From the NCBI GenBank assembly GCA_041392165.1, contig JAWKMN010000002.1:310001-374000 (forward strand): a stretch of 64,000 nt of DNA, given 5' to 3'. Position 1 is the stretch's first letter. Every line of letters starts with the position of its first letter. Below the pieces are notes generated by a model. The model made no database searches. It was not told where the DNA came from and saw nothing but the letters and a program-made list of their open reading frames with translations. Position numbers and translations under genes: made by a program. The DNA is from Arenibacter sp041392165. Its GTDB lineage: Bacteria > Bacteroidota > Bacteroidia > Flavobacteriales > Flavobacteriaceae. Below, piece by piece: positions 1-8,839 of the stretch.

Positions 1-397
1 TCACGTTCTGGGCCTCTACGGGATACTTTTTTCCAACTATATAAGGGGATCCGGTCATATCTCGCTTTAATGAGCCGGAAATCCCCATTTGTATCTGTTG
101 CGTATCACTTCTTAGGAAAATTCCGGTATCCACGGTTCCTTCATCATATCTGAAGTCGGTCTCAAATACAAAATCGGTATATTCTTTGTCCGTCCACAAT
201 ATGGACCCTTTTTTATCAGGACCACTTTTGGTCCGTAAAATTCCGTTTTCCACGGACCACCATATATTGTTTTCAGGAACAATCCATCCTTTGAGGTTTT
301 TTCCGTTAAAAGCACTTTTAAGTACAGGGTCTTGTGCAAACAGGCTTAACGTAATTATATTTACTATAAGAAACGTACAAATTATTTTTGCTTTCAT
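1..397 (-). CDS. DUF1080 / 3-keto-disaccharide hydrolase family protein (partial)
   Basis: Partial gene running off the left edge on the minus strand; about 132 codons are visible and the C-terminus lies outside the window. The ATG at 395-397 opens a hydrophobic signal peptide (about residues 1-22, ending near SLFAQ). After it come FNGKNLKGW, WWSVENG, GSILWTDKEYTDF and TGIFLRS, the N-terminal pattern of the DUF1080 family (a LamG-like jelly roll, now named 3-keto-disaccharide hydrolase). The protein is therefore probably exported and acts on a glycoside or a 3-keto-glycoside. The neighbouring Gfo/Idh/MocA oxidoreductase belongs to a class that often works with DUF1080 proteins in oxidative sugar breakdown, but the two genes are divergent here. 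The substrate cannot be told. Confidence 0.85.
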   Translation of the reverse strand, partial: MKAKIICTFLIVNIITLSLFAQDPVLKSAFNGKNLKGWIVPENNIWWSVENGILRTKSGPDKKGSILWTDKEYTDFVFETDFRYDEGTVDTGIFLRSDTQQIQMGISGSLKRDMTGSPYIVGKKYPVEAQNV

Positions 398-822
398 TTA
401 ATTAAGGCTTAATAATGATACTATATTTTGAAATATTGCAAGGACCATAAAAAATAGTCTTTAAATTATTTGTTAATACTTCACTGTTTTTTATAAAACT
501 ATTTAAAAACTATGTCATTTTCCAATTTTAAATGCCAAAATTTAGCAGAAATTCAAGTATTGGTAAAATATCATTAAGTAGAGTTAAGAATTGTGAAGTT
601 GGACAGGACGTATAAAGAGGAAATACCAAATGCTGTATACTATATCCAATAATTAAGCGGATATTTCCAAGATTCAATGGGCAGATCAATTAATTTGACC
701 CTGTCTTCCATGGCAATGGTAAATTTTCAGGGCATAGTAGATAATCTTATATTTTAGACTGCCCCATTCATTTTTTTGCTGTTATTTTTGTAGCTTGAAT
801 AAATAACCATGACCTATTAAGT
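398..822. other. Divergent intergenic region with a promoter element
   Basis: About 425 bases between two divergent genes. No convincing small gene was seen. A good TAnnTTTG -7 element (TATTTTTG at 783-790) lies about 33 bases before the ATG of the oxidoreductase at 823 and is probably its promoter. The rest is A+T-rich and shows no clear repeat. Confidence 0.5.
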
Positions 823-1821
823 ATGTTGGGAATGAACAAAAACAAATATGGGAAACCATTGCGTTGGGGTATCATTGGTTGTGGAGCGGTTACCGAGCTA
901 AAAAGTGGGCCGCCTTATCAGCAGACCAAAGATTTTCAATTGATAGCCGTTATGCGCAGGGATGCGGAAAAGGCGGAGGACTATGCCAAAAGACATGGTG
1001 TGCCTAAATTCTACTCCCAAGCTGAAGATTTGATTATGGATCCAGAGGTAGATGCCGTTTATATAGCCACCCCTCCGGATACGCATAAACATTATGCATT
1101 ATTGGTTGCCGAGGCCGGCAAGCCTTGCTGTGTGGAAAAACCCATGGCACCGAGCTACGCGGACAGCTTGGAGATATACAATGCTTTTAAGGAAAGAAAA
1201 TTGCCACTTTTTGTGGCCTATTATAGGCGCTCCCTACCTAGGTTTCTAAAAATAAAGGAATGGATGGACCTAGGTGGGGTTGGAGATATAAGACATATTC
1301 GTTGGCATCTCTCCAAGCCTCCCAGTACACAAGATTTGGATAAAACATATAATTGGAGGACAGACGGTGAAATTGCGCCCGGAGGTTATTTTGATGATTT
1401 GGCCAGTCATGGTTTGGATTTGTTTTCGTTCTATCTTGGGAATGTTGAAAATGTCTATGGGGTAAGCACCAATCAGCAAAAATTGTATACGGCCAAAGAT
1501 GCGATCGCAGCATGCTGGATATACGAAAATGGAATAACCGGGGAGGGGAGTTGGAATTTTGGCGCGTCCGATAGGAAAGATAAGGTGGAGATTATAGGTA
1601 GTGAGGGCAAAATAATATTCTCCGTATTTAATGAAGAGGATATTAGCTTGATCAATGAAAAAGGAACAACAAACCTATTTATCGACCACCCTAAACATGT
1701 ACAACAGTTCCATGTGGAAAATATAAGGAAACATTTGTTGGAAAATAGGGAGCATCCTTCTACCGGGCTGTCCGGATTGCATACCAGTTGGGTCATGGAC
1801 AAAATCTTAGGCCGTATCTAA
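823..1821 (+). CDS. Gfo/Idh/MocA family oxidoreductase
   Basis: A 332-residue NAD(P)-dependent sugar or polyol dehydrogenase-type protein. The N-terminal Rossmann fold begins with WGIIGCGAV (about residues 15-23), followed by IATPPDTH (81-88) and the family hallmark VEKPMA (104-109), whose Lys is the usual catalytic residue. The C-terminal alpha/beta half contains GGYFDDLASHGLDLF around residue 190. An alternative in-frame ATG lies three codons downstream at 832, and either start is possible. No signal peptide, so cytoplasmic. It stands alone after a TATTTTTG promoter element and is divergent from the DUF1080 gene. Members act on inositols, glucose or other sugars, and the exact substrate is unknown. 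Confidence 0.9.
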   Translation: MLGMNKNKYGKPLRWGIIGCGAVTELKSGPPYQQTKDFQLIAVMRRDAEKAEDYAKRHGVPKFYSQAEDLIMDPEVDAVYIATPPDTHKHYALLVAEAGKPCCVEKPMAPSYADSLEIYNAFKERKLPLFVAYYRRSLPRFLKIKEWMDLGGVGDIRHIRWHLSKPPSTQDLDKTYNWRTDGEIAPGGYFDDLASHGLDLFSFYLGNVENVYGVSTNQQKLYTAKDAIAACWIYENGITGEGSWNFGASDRKDKVEIIGSEGKIIFSVFNEEDISLINEKGTTNLFIDHPKHVQQFHVENIRKHLLENREHPSTGLSGLHTSWVMDKILGRI

Positions 1822-1827
1822 GAGGCG

Positions 1828-2265
1828 CTAATTGGAGATGATCACGGAATTACCACTGTAGGTAGCACGATAAAAAAGTAGGTCGTGATACCTTTTGCCA
1901 TCGTTAGGCCTGTTCATAAGTTGTCCGGTAAACAAATTGTACTCATAACCTTCACAGGAACAGGTAACCAATTGTCCACTTAATGACATTGTGGAACAGT
2001 TGTTAGGGGCATGGTTGGGGCAGCTGGCTTCCCATGCCATATAGGTGTTGAATCCACTTTTTATGACAAAGGCTCCCTTGGTGCCCACACCGGCATTTCC
2101 TACATATACGGCACTCCCTATATTGGTTAAAGGGCTGTATAGAGGTAGATTCAAATTGAGATCAAACCTAAAACTAATTTCTTGCAGATAAGGATTCCTA
2201 TTGGAAGAATTCTTGTCACAGGACAATAAAAAAAACAAAAGTAATAATCCTAATATGCGTTTCAT
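1828..2265 (-). CDS. Small Rieske-like lipoprotein with degenerate cluster motif
   Basis: A 145-residue lipoprotein. The N-terminus is a lipoprotein signal with lipobox LLSC (Cys16), so the protein is anchored in an envelope membrane. The second half resembles a small Rieske [2Fe-2S] domain: CPNHAPNNC (Cys82, His85, Cys90), then CSCEGYEYNLFTGQ (Cys102, Cys104). Canonical Rieske ligands are C-x-H and C-x2-H. Here the second His is replaced (Glu105), so the fold is likely but cluster binding is doubtful. It is convergent with the upstream oxidoreductase (6-base gap). Function unknown. Confidence 0.75.
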   Translation of the reverse strand: MKRILGLLLLFFLLSCDKNSSNRNPYLQEISFRFDLNLNLPLYSPLTNIGSAVYVGNAGVGTKGAFVIKSGFNTYMAWEASCPNHAPNNCSTMSLSGQLVTCSCEGYEYNLFTGQLMNRPNDGKRYHDLLFYRATYSGNSVIISN

Positions 2266-2314
2266 ACCGCTTTGTCTATTTATATAACTTAAACAAAGTT
2301 GAACAAAATTTGTG

Positions 2315-2322
2315 TATATTTG
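2315..2322 (+). promoter_or_regulatory. Putative greA -7 promoter element
   Basis: TATATTTG matches the Bacteroidota -7 consensus TAnnTTTG. It lies 56 bases before the greA ATG at 2378, giving an untranslated leader of roughly 50 bases. It sits inside any longer reading of greA that would start at 2312, which argues against that longer start. Confidence 0.5.
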
Positions 2323-2377
2323 TCTTAAATCCTCTTTAAAAAAAAGGGGATTTTCCTATTTATTTAATACAGAACTT

Positions 2378-2851
2378 ATGGGTAAGGTATCTTATTATAC
2401 GGCAGAGGGGCTAAAGAAATTGAGGGATGAACTTAATTATTTAAAGGATGTTGAGCGTCCAAAAGCCTCACAAGCCATAGCTGAGGCCAGGGATAAAGGG
2501 GATTTGTCGGAAAATGCCGAGTATGATGCCGCAAAGGAGGCTCAAGGTTTGTTGGAAATGAAAATTTCCAAATTGGAGGAGACTTTGGCCAATGCAAGGT
2601 TGATAGATGAATCGCAACTGGACACCTCCAAGGTGTTGGTGCTGTCTACGGTTAAATTGAAAAACCTGAATAACGGAATGGAAATGAAATATACCCTTGT
2701 GGCGGAAAGTGAAGCTGATCTAAAGACAGCAAAAATTTCTGTGAGTTCGCCTATCGGCAAGGGACTTTTAGGAAAAAAAGTAGGGGAGACTGCGGAAATC
2801 ACCGTGCCCAACGGAACATTGAAATTTGAAATTTTGGAAATCTCCAGATAG
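2378..2851 (+). CDS. greA: Transcription elongation factor GreA
   Basis: GreA (157 residues, normal length) rescues backtracked RNA polymerase by stimulating transcript cleavage in the secondary channel. The N-terminal antiparallel coiled coil (about 1-75) carries the acidic tip GDLSENAEYD, with Asp42 and Glu45 at the Mg-coordinating positions. The C-terminal FKBP-like domain follows and includes SPIGKGLLGKKVGE. The frame stays open upstream to 2312, but the family alignment begins at MGKVSYYT and a promoter element lies in the extension, so 2378 is chosen. A strong terminator follows. Confidence 0.97.
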   Translation: MGKVSYYTAEGLKKLRDELNYLKDVERPKASQAIAEARDKGDLSENAEYDAAKEAQGLLEMKISKLEETLANARLIDESQLDTSKVLVLSTVKLKNLNNGMEMKYTLVAESEADLKTAKISVSSPIGKGLLGKKVGETAEITVPNGTLKFEILEISR

Positions 2852-2873
2852 ATCATTTTAAAAAGTATTAGAG

Positions 2874-2913
2874 GGCCTCAATCGATACACTCAATTGAGG
2901 CCTTCATTTTTTT
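2874..2913 (+). terminator. Rho-independent terminator after greA
   Basis: Perfect 9-bp stem GGCCTCAAT / ATTGAGGCC (2874-2882 with 2894-2902) with an 11-base loop, followed by TTCATTTTTTT. It lies 22 bases after the greA stop codon. Confidence 0.85.
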
Positions 2914-3026
2914 AAGTGGCCTTGTTTCATAATGTTTGGCAAGCCTGTTTAAAACATTCAAAATATAATAAGGAGGAATGTTTGCAATATTTGTACTATC
3001 TTTTAAATTGATTTAAGTTTAGAAAT

Positions 3027-3419
3027 ATGCCATCAATATTTACAAGAATTATAAACGGAGAAATTCCGTCCTATAAGATTGCCGAGGACGATAATTATTA
3101 TGCTTTTCTGGATATTAATCCCAATGCAGTTGGGCATACCTTATGTGTTCCCAAAAAAGAAGTAGATAAACTTTTGGATCTGGACGAGGAAACCTATTTG
3201 GGACTTATGGCCTTTTCCCGTAAAATAGGCTTGGCTATCGAAGCCAGTATACCCTGCAATAGGGTTGGTCTTACCGTAATAGGATTGGAAGTTCCCCATG
3301 TACATGTGCATTTAATTCCTTTGAAGGGGATGAGGGATGTTACCTTTCAGCATAAAGCCGTGCTTACCCCCAAGGATTTTACGGAGATAGCCGAAAAAAT
3401 TAGGGCCAATATTAAATAA
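3027..3419 (+). CDS. HIT family protein (nucleotide hydrolase/transferase)
   Basis: A 130-residue histidine-triad protein of the HINT/Hit type, which hydrolyses nucleoside phosphoramidates or dinucleotides. The N-terminal SIFTRIINGEIP and the catalytic triad HVHVHLIP (His91, His93, His95) are diagnostic. Cys residues at 40 and 77 are not in the usual zinc pattern. The 3' end overlaps the convergent zinc-ribbon gene by 8 bases. The gene pair greA - hit is common in Flavobacteriaceae. The cellular substrate is unknown. Confidence 0.93.
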   Translation: MPSIFTRIINGEIPSYKIAEDDNYYAFLDINPNAVGHTLCVPKKEVDKLLDLDEETYLGLMAFSRKIGLAIEASIPCNRVGLTVIGLEVPHVHVHLIPLKGMRDVTFQHKAVLTPKDFTEIAEKIRANIK

Positions 3420-3762
3420 TGCCCTCCAAAACAATATAAACACCTGCGGCAATTACTATTATAAGTAGTAGTGTCAATACATAAAATAGCATAGTAAAAC
3501 GTATGGAGGCACGGTCAGGGGCAATCATTTTTTGGTAGTAATCATACACCCTTTCTATGTCCTCTGTCCAGGCTACCGGATAGATCAGTGAATTACATTT
3601 TTTACATTTTATTTCATGGGAGATGTCCTTAGTGGTCCTATCGTATAATCGACCATAGGTGTGTCTTTGATAAAAGGTCAACTTTAATTCCTGATTAAAA
3701 CATTCGGGACAATTGTTTGTTAGGTCAGCTTCCTTAATTACAATTAATTTTTCCTTTGCCAT
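3412..3762 (-). CDS. Conserved zinc-ribbon single-pass membrane protein
   Basis: A 116-residue protein of unknown function. Two CxxC pairs, CPEC (Cys18, Cys21) and CKKC (Cys53, Cys56), suggest a zinc ribbon in the cytoplasmic N-terminal part. One transmembrane segment covers about residues 90-113, with a very short C-terminal tail. The gene lies 4 bases downstream of the histidine kinase gene on the same strand and is probably co-transcribed with it. It overlaps the end of the HIT gene by 8 bases. A role in membrane signalling with the kinase is possible but unsupported beyond position. Confidence 0.75.
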   Translation of the reverse strand: MAKEKLIVIKEADLTNNCPECFNQELKLTFYQRHTYGRLYDRTTKDISHEIKCKKCNSLIYPVAWTEDIERVYDYYQKMIAPDRASIRFTMLFYVLTLLLIIVIAAGVYIVLEGII

Positions 3763-3766
3763 CGCC

Positions 3767-4915
3767 TTAATTTTTAACTTTAAACATAATTTGCATTATG
3801 GTACCGTCCTTTGTGGATGTAAGTACTTTAATTTTGCCTTTATGGTATTCCTCCACAATTCTTTTAACCAAGGAAAGGCCCAAACCCCATCCCCTTTTTT
3901 TGGTGGTGACCCCTGGATTAAAAATGGCTTGGAAATTTTTTTTCGGGATACCACTGCCCGTATCGGAAATTAAAACCTTGACCCAGTTTCCGTTGGGCAC
4001 TATTTCTATGGCAATACTGCCCTTGCCCCTCATGGCGTCTATACCGTTCTTAACCAAGTTTTCAATGGTCCAATTGTATAACGCCTTGTTTAAAAGTACC
4101 GGAATATGGTCTGCTTGTGAACTAAATGAAAACTGAATGAGTTTGGAGCTCCTTAATTTTAAATAATCATATGCGTTTTTGGTCTCTTCAACAATGTCGT
4201 ACTCATTAAGGATGGGGAGGGAACCAATTTTTGAAAAACGTTCCGTAATGGTTTCCAATCGGGCAATATCCTTTTCAATTTCCTTGGTAATGTCAGGATT
4301 AATATTCGTGGACCTCAATAGTTCGTTCCATCCCAGGAGCGAGGAAAGTGGGGTTCCTATCTGATGGGCCGTTTCTTTGGCCATTCCGGCCCAAAGTTTA
4401 TTCTGTTCGGAGGTTTTATTGGTCTTGAACAAAAAATAAATTACCGTTCCAAAAAGGAAGATGATCAATAAAAGGGCAATTGGGTAATATTTTAGCTTGG
4501 TAAGTACTTCAGAATTGCCATAATAAAGTGTGGCTAGGTTTTCTCCTTTGTACGCTATGGAGATAGGGCTATTTTCCCCCTTGAATTTATTGATTTTTCC
4601 AAGGATAAAAGCAGTGTCCGTTTTCTGGATACCGGGCATATTGTTTACTTTTATGGTACTGTCCTTATTGACAAGTATCATGGGGGTAGAAGTGTTGTTC
4701 TGAAAGATCTTGATGTGTAGATTGCCAGGATCCGCATCAACGGGAAGGGACAAAAATTCAGATTGTGCCGTGGCCCAAATTTCCATTTTATGGCGTTCTT
4801 CCTCTTTAAACGTCTTGAAAAAACTGTTGGTGTTCCAGAGGATCAAGCTCACAATAGCAAAGGATGCTATTAATAACAGAAGGTTTGAAATTTTCTTTTT
4901 AGGATTAAAATCCAT
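3767..4915 (-). CDS. Membrane sensor histidine kinase (orphan)
   Basis: A 382-residue two-pass sensor kinase. Transmembrane segments cover about 9-28 and 144-163, enclosing a periplasmic sensor of some 110 residues. The H-box is AKETAHQIGTPLSSLLGW with phospho-acceptor His184. The N-box is ENLVKNGIDAM (285-295), the G1 box DTGSGIPKK (318-326) and the G2 box GWGLGLSLV (342-350), a complete ATP-binding domain. No response-regulator gene is present nearby, so its partner must be elsewhere. The input signal is unknown. It is divergent from the flavin reductase gene. Confidence 0.92.
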   Translation of the reverse strand: MDFNPKKKISNLLLLIASFAIVSLILWNTNSFFKTFKEEERHKMEIWATAQSEFLSLPVDADPGNLHIKIFQNNTSTPMILVNKDSTIKVNNMPGIQKTDTAFILGKINKFKGENSPISIAYKGENLATLYYGNSEVLTKLKYYPIALLLIIFLFGTVIYFLFKTNKTSEQNKLWAGMAKETAHQIGTPLSSLLGWNELLRSTNINPDITKEIEKDIARLETITERFSKIGSLPILNEYDIVEETKNAYDYLKLRSSKLIQFSFSSQADHIPVLLNKALYNWTIENLVKNGIDAMRGKGSIAIEIVPNGNWVKVLISDTGSGIPKKNFQAIFNPGVTTKKRGWGLGLSLVKRIVEEYHKGKIKVLTSTKDGTIMQIMFKVKN

Positions 4916-5269
4916 CCATTTACATAATTATACTTAAATATAACGCAATTTGGACAAAGATATTCTATTTTGATGGAGACCCCTATATTTCATTTTGCCT
5001 CCATTTTATGTACCTTTATGTGCTATGAAATGAGTATAAACAAATATTAATTTTTTGCATACTAATCAAAATAATTAAATTTTTTATGCGAAAGCGCAGC
5101 GGTTGATTTATGCAGAAAATTTTTATGATCCTTATTTTCTTTTCAGATTGATAAAAATTTTTAAATGAATGAAACCGACATATTTAAAATAATCATTAAA
5201 CACACAGCAAAATGATTATTTTAGACATCAAAGGTTACATGTGACCATTGAAAACAATAAATAAAACAC
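4916..5269. other. Divergent intergenic region with an AT-rich inverted repeat
   Basis: About 354 bases between the histidine kinase and flavin reductase genes. It contains an 11-bp perfect inverted repeat, AAAATTTTTAT (5116-5126) and ATAAAAATTTT (5151-5161), separated by 24 bases. It could form an A+T-rich hairpin or be an architectural-protein site. No coding region was recognised. Confidence 0.5.
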
Positions 5270-6175
5270 ATGAAAAAAATGGTTTCCATTACGGCCTCAG
5301 AAGTATCTACAGCCAGATTGCATGGGTATTTACTGGGTGCCGTTGGCCCTAGGCCCATTGCTTTTGCCAGTACCGTTGATGGGAAGAATAGACCTAACTT
5401 ATCACCTTTTAGCTTTTTTAATGTCTTTGGTTCCAATCCGCCCATTTTAATATTTTCTCCCTCCCGAAGGGTACGGGACAATAGCACAAAACACACCCTG
5501 GAGAATGTGTTGGACAATAGGGAGGTGGTCATTAATGTGGTGAATTATAATATGGTGCAACAAATGTCACTGGCCAGTTCGGAGTATGGAAAGGGCGAGA
5601 ACGAATTTATCAAGGCCGGTTTAAGCATGTTGCCTTCAGATTTGGTAAAACCTTTTCGGGTAGCAGAATCACCGGTGCAATTTGAGTGCAGGGTAATTAA
5701 GGTGGAACCTCTGGGAAAAGAAGGGGGTGCAGGGAACCTTATCTTTTCAGAAGTGCTGAAAATACATATGGATGCAGATATTTTGGATGAAAATGGGGCC
5801 ATTGATCAATTTAAAATAGATCAGGTGGCCCGTATGGGGGGCAACTGGTACAGCAGGGCCAATTTAGGGTTGTTTGAAGTGCCCAAACCGGTTTCAAAAT
5901 TGGGTATTGGGGTAGACCAGATCCCTGAGCACATTAGGTTTAGCAAGGTCCTTACGGGCAATGATTTGGGAATGTTGGGCAATATTGAAGAGCTCCCTTC
6001 CAAGGAAGAAGTGAAGCTCTATGTTGATAATAATTTGGAACTGAGGTCCCTGTTGAGTTCGGGTAACGAAGCTTTGCTCCATGCCAAGGCCCAGGAGTTG
6101 CTTAAAACGAAGGATGTACTTGCTGCTTGGAAGGTTTTATTGGTGGATATTCCAGTTAAAAAAGAAGATTTTTAG
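5270..6175 (+). CDS. Flavin reductase family protein (FMN-binding split barrel)
   Basis: A 301-residue FMN-binding split-barrel protein. The segment GPRPIAFASTVD (about 26-37), then NLSPFSFFNVFGSNPP and FSPSRRVRDNSTKHTLEN, matches the flavin reductase-like family that binds FMN and reduces flavin or a small substrate with NAD(P)H. The C-terminal 100 residues extend beyond the usual 200-residue domain, as in other Bacteroidota members. The stop codon is directly followed by the ATG of the methyltransferase gene, so the two are probably translationally coupled. Substrate unknown. Confidence 0.9.
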   Translation: MKKMVSITASEVSTARLHGYLLGAVGPRPIAFASTVDGKNRPNLSPFSFFNVFGSNPPILIFSPSRRVRDNSTKHTLENVLDNREVVINVVNYNMVQQMSLASSEYGKGENEFIKAGLSMLPSDLVKPFRVAESPVQFECRVIKVEPLGKEGGAGNLIFSEVLKIHMDADILDENGAIDQFKIDQVARMGGNWYSRANLGLFEVPKPVSKLGIGVDQIPEHIRFSKVLTGNDLGMLGNIEELPSKEEVKLYVDNNLELRSLLSSGNEALLHAKAQELLKTKDVLAAWKVLLVDIPVKKEDF

Positions 6176-6988
6176 ATGAAACGTATTCAGCTCTTTGAAT
6201 TTGAAGATTTACGTTGGTTCCCTAGCTGGTTAAGGGCGTGTTTGACCAAATTGATAGTTGTGCTCCAAAAAATGATGGGTGTGCCCCGGGTATTGTCCAA
6301 ATTGATTGCTAATGTATTGGCTGCAAATCGTATAGGTCATATAGTGGATTTGGGCTCTGGTTCAGGAGGGGTTATGCCAGAGGTCTTAAGAACAATAAAG
6401 CGGGATTACGGTTTGCAGGAAGTTGATTTAACAATGAGTGATCAATATCCGGATACAAAAGTTATCGAGTTTTTTAATTCTGTAGGCGAAAAGGGTATTC
6501 GTTATTCTGAAAAGCCACTGGATGCCACCAATTTGCACAATGCGCCTGTTGGACTCAAAACTATGATCAATTGTTTTCATCATATGCCTCCCCAGAAGGC
6601 AAGATCCATTCTGAAATCGGCCGAAAGGAATAATCAGCCGCTGTTGATCTATGAAATGGCGGAAAATAATATTCCCTTATGGATATGGTGGTTGTTTTTA
6701 CCTCTTTCATTGTTGATATTAGTGATTATGGTCTTTTTTATGACTCCGTTTGTAAAACCATTAACATGGCAACAATTGATTTTTACCTATATTGTCCCTA
6801 TAATTCCAATATGTTATGCCTGGGATGGGCAAGCATCATTGCCTAGAATGTATACGTTAAAGGATATGGATATTTTATTGGAAGGATTAGGCTCCAATAT
6901 GTACCATTGGGAAAAGGGACATGTTAAAAAATCGAATAATAAAAAGTTGGGAACTTTTGTTTTAGGTGTTCCTGTTCAAAATGCTTAA
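6176..6988 (+). CDS. SAM-dependent methyltransferase-like membrane protein
   Basis: A 270-residue protein with a class I methyltransferase core: motif I IVDLGSGSGG (56-65) and an acidic strand end DLTMSD around 85-90. After the catalytic-domain region (MINCFHHMP) there are two hydrophobic segments at about 168-192 and 197-216, so the protein is likely anchored in the inner membrane. Its ATG abuts the TAG of the flavin reductase gene. The methyl acceptor is unknown. A lipid or quinone-like substrate would suit the membrane anchor, but that is inference. Confidence 0.75.
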   Translation: MKRIQLFEFEDLRWFPSWLRACLTKLIVVLQKMMGVPRVLSKLIANVLAANRIGHIVDLGSGSGGVMPEVLRTIKRDYGLQEVDLTMSDQYPDTKVIEFFNSVGEKGIRYSEKPLDATNLHNAPVGLKTMINCFHHMPPQKARSILKSAERNNQPLLIYEMAENNIPLWIWWLFLPLSLLILVIMVFFMTPFVKPLTWQQLIFTYIVPIIPICYAWDGQASLPRMYTLKDMDILLEGLGSNMYHWEKGHVKKSNNKKLGTFVLGVPVQNA

Positions 6989-7032
6989 TATTGACAAAAA
7001 AGAATATAAAGTAGAATTATATAAATAGTAAA

Positions 7033-7410
7033 ATGGAAGTACAAGGGAAAATTAAAGTGGTAGGGGAGACCCAAACATTTGGGAACAACGGATTTAGAAA
7101 GAGAGAAGTAGTGGTGACTACGGAGGAACAGTATCCACAACATATTATGGTAGAGTTTGTACAGGATAAATGTGAGCTTTTAAATAATTTTGCAGTTGGC
7201 CAAGCGGTAAAAATAAGTATTAATCTAAGGGGTAGGGAATGGGTAAACCCGCAAGGGGAAACCAAATATTTTAATTCCATTCAAGGTTGGCGAATAGAAA
7301 GTTTGCAGAACGAGGCAAATGCCCCAGGAATGCCTCCGGTACCTCCCATGGAAGCTTTTGAGCCTGCAGACGATATAAATGACGATGAGCATGACGATTT
7401 GCCGTTCTAA
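7033..7410 (+). CDS. DUF3127 domain-containing protein
   Basis: A 125-residue small cytoplasmic protein of the DUF3127 family, common in Bacteroidota. The family pattern is visible as MEVQGKIK, FRKREVVVTTEEQYPQ and KISINLRGREWVNPQGE, suggesting an OB-like beta barrel. The C-terminus is acidic (EPADDINDDEHDDLPF), resembling the acidic tails of SSB-like proteins, so a nucleic-acid-related role can be imagined but is not shown. It is single, with a terminator downstream. Confidence 0.88.
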   Translation: MEVQGKIKVVGETQTFGNNGFRKREVVVTTEEQYPQHIMVEFVQDKCELLNNFAVGQAVKISINLRGREWVNPQGETKYFNSIQGWRIESLQNEANAPGMPPVPPMEAFEPADDINDDEHDDLPF

Positions 7411-7480
7411 TTAGCGGCCATAAATTATGTACAGTAGAATTGTGCCCGTATTTTAAAGTGGTGTGATTTTGGAATAAGGA

Positions 7481-7513
7481 AAAACCTATCCAGTTCAAGC
7501 TGGATAGGTTTTC
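7481..7513 (+). terminator. Rho-independent terminator
   Basis: A perfect 13-bp stem, AAAACCTATCCAG (7481-7493) with CTGGATAGGTTTT (7500-7512), and a 6-base loop TTCAAG. The T-run at the end of the stem gives the tract. It ends transcription of the DUF3127 gene about 70 bases after its stop codon. Confidence 0.85.
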
Positions 7514-7543
7514 TTAATTTTAAGTCCATTAATAAGCTTCAAA

Positions 7544-8197
7544 ATGTTTCTCCTTAATCATCACTTGTTGTTTCCGGATGTTGAAAATGCCGATGATGAC
7601 GGCTTATTGGCCGTGGGCGGCGATTTGTCGCCAGAGCGTTTGCTCCTGGCATATCGGAACGGAATATTTCCTTGGTTCAATGAGGACTCCATGATTCTTT
7701 GGTGGAGCCCGGATCCACGTATGGTGTTATTTCCAAATAACATTAGGATTTCTAAAAGTATGCAACAACTTATAAAATCCAATAGGTTTAGGGTTACTTG
7801 GAATACCAGCTTCGAAGAAGTTATTGAAGCGTGTTCTGCCATAAAGCGCAAAGGGCAGGAAGGCACTTGGATTACCCCGAAAATGAAAAATGCCTATATA
7901 AAATTGCATCAAATGGGAAGGGCCAAGTCCGTTGAAGTATGGGAAAACGAATTGTTGGTCGGAGGGCTGTACGGAATAGATCTTGGGGGTATATTTTGCG
8001 GGGAAAGTATGTTCAGTAAAAAGAGCAATGCTTCCAAATTGGCTTTTATACATCTGGCCTTGGAGTTGCAGCAGCAGAAGTATAAGCTTATCGATTGTCA
8101 GGTATACACTGCCCATTTGCATAGCCTTGGGGCTGAAAAAATGCCCAGAAAACAGTTTATGAAAATTTTAAAAACTAGCGTGGCCCAGAGGTTTTAG
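7544..8197 (+). CDS. aat: Leucyl/phenylalanyl-tRNA--protein transferase
   Basis: Aat (217 residues) adds Leu or Phe from charged tRNA to proteins with N-terminal Arg or Lys, marking them for the N-end-rule ClpAP route. Family motifs: FPDVENADDDGLLAVGGDL, YRNGIFPWFNED, WWSPDPRMVLFP, GTWITPKMKNAYIKLHQ, SVEVWENELLVGGLYG and GGIFCGESMFS, all in the canonical order. Length is normal. It is monocistronic, between a terminator and a convergent gene. Confidence 0.97.
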   Translation: MFLLNHHLLFPDVENADDDGLLAVGGDLSPERLLLAYRNGIFPWFNEDSMILWWSPDPRMVLFPNNIRISKSMQQLIKSNRFRVTWNTSFEEVIEACSAIKRKGQEGTWITPKMKNAYIKLHQMGRAKSVEVWENELLVGGLYGIDLGGIFCGESMFSKKSNASKLAFIHLALELQQQKYKLIDCQVYTAHLHSLGAEKMPRKQFMKILKTSVAQRF

Positions 8198-8272
8198 AAA
8201 ATGCTACCCTTAAACCAAGGTCTCGACCGCGGAGTACCGGACAACATTATCTAATGTTGTATCAAGCGCTTC

Positions 8273-8839
8273 TTAATATAGGACTCTATCGTAATTGGCC
8301 GGTAAGGACCTTGTAGTTTGTATCAAATTCCCCTCGGCATCGAATGTCGCAATATAGTCCTCCCTTTTTTCCGTTTTTTGGCCTCGCAGCATTATTCTGT
8401 AGGTGTTATTGGGCAATATCAGATTTTGAAAGGTGTTTTTTAAAACATCCGCGGAGGAACCATTATAGCGTTGTTGGATATATTTAATTCTTATTTTGTC
8501 AAAATTTGTATTCAAGACAGTGCTTATCCTATCGTAGGTATTTCTTGGGATGTCAATTTCCTTTACCATGAATCCCGTATTTTGTAGTGTTCCCTTTTCG
8601 TTGTAATCTATATGGTAGTGCATTCTACCTTTCCTAAATTTTAGGGTATAGGTAATTTTGGAGGTATCAATTTCCCGATAGTACTTAATATTTTTGGTTT
8701 CCTCCAAGGGTAGGTCGCCCATGTTGACAGTAGGGAATTGCGATTTTTTAATGCGATGCTCCCGTTCCAATTTTGTTTGGGAAAAACATTTTAGGCCGAG
8801 CATCAATAATAGTATTAGGGCTATAAAGTTATACCTCAT
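8273..8839 (-). CDS. Secreted hypothetical protein
   Basis: A 188-residue protein with an N-terminal signal peptide (about residues 1-21, ending near LKCFSQ), so it is exported. The remainder is rich in charged residues and short beta-like stretches (YTLKFRKGRMHYHIDYNEKG; YIATFDAEGNLIQTTRSLP) that recall antitoxin- or beta-repeat-like surface proteins. No known domain is recognised. Its start overlaps the 3' end of tag by 11 bases on the same strand, so it is co-transcribed with tag. Confidence 0.7.
   Translation of the reverse strand: MRYNFIALILLLMLGLKCFSQTKLEREHRIKKSQFPTVNMGDLPLEETKNIKYYREIDTSKITYTLKFRKGRMHYHIDYNEKGTLQNTGFMVKEIDIPRNTYDRISTVLNTNFDKIRIKYIQQRYNGSSADVLKNTFQNLILPNNTYRIMLRGQKTEKREDYIATFDAEGNLIQTTRSLPANYDRVLY

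Noticed and set aside
2312..2377. Longer N-terminus for greA
   Set aside because: It would include the promoter element and residues not seen in GreA proteins.
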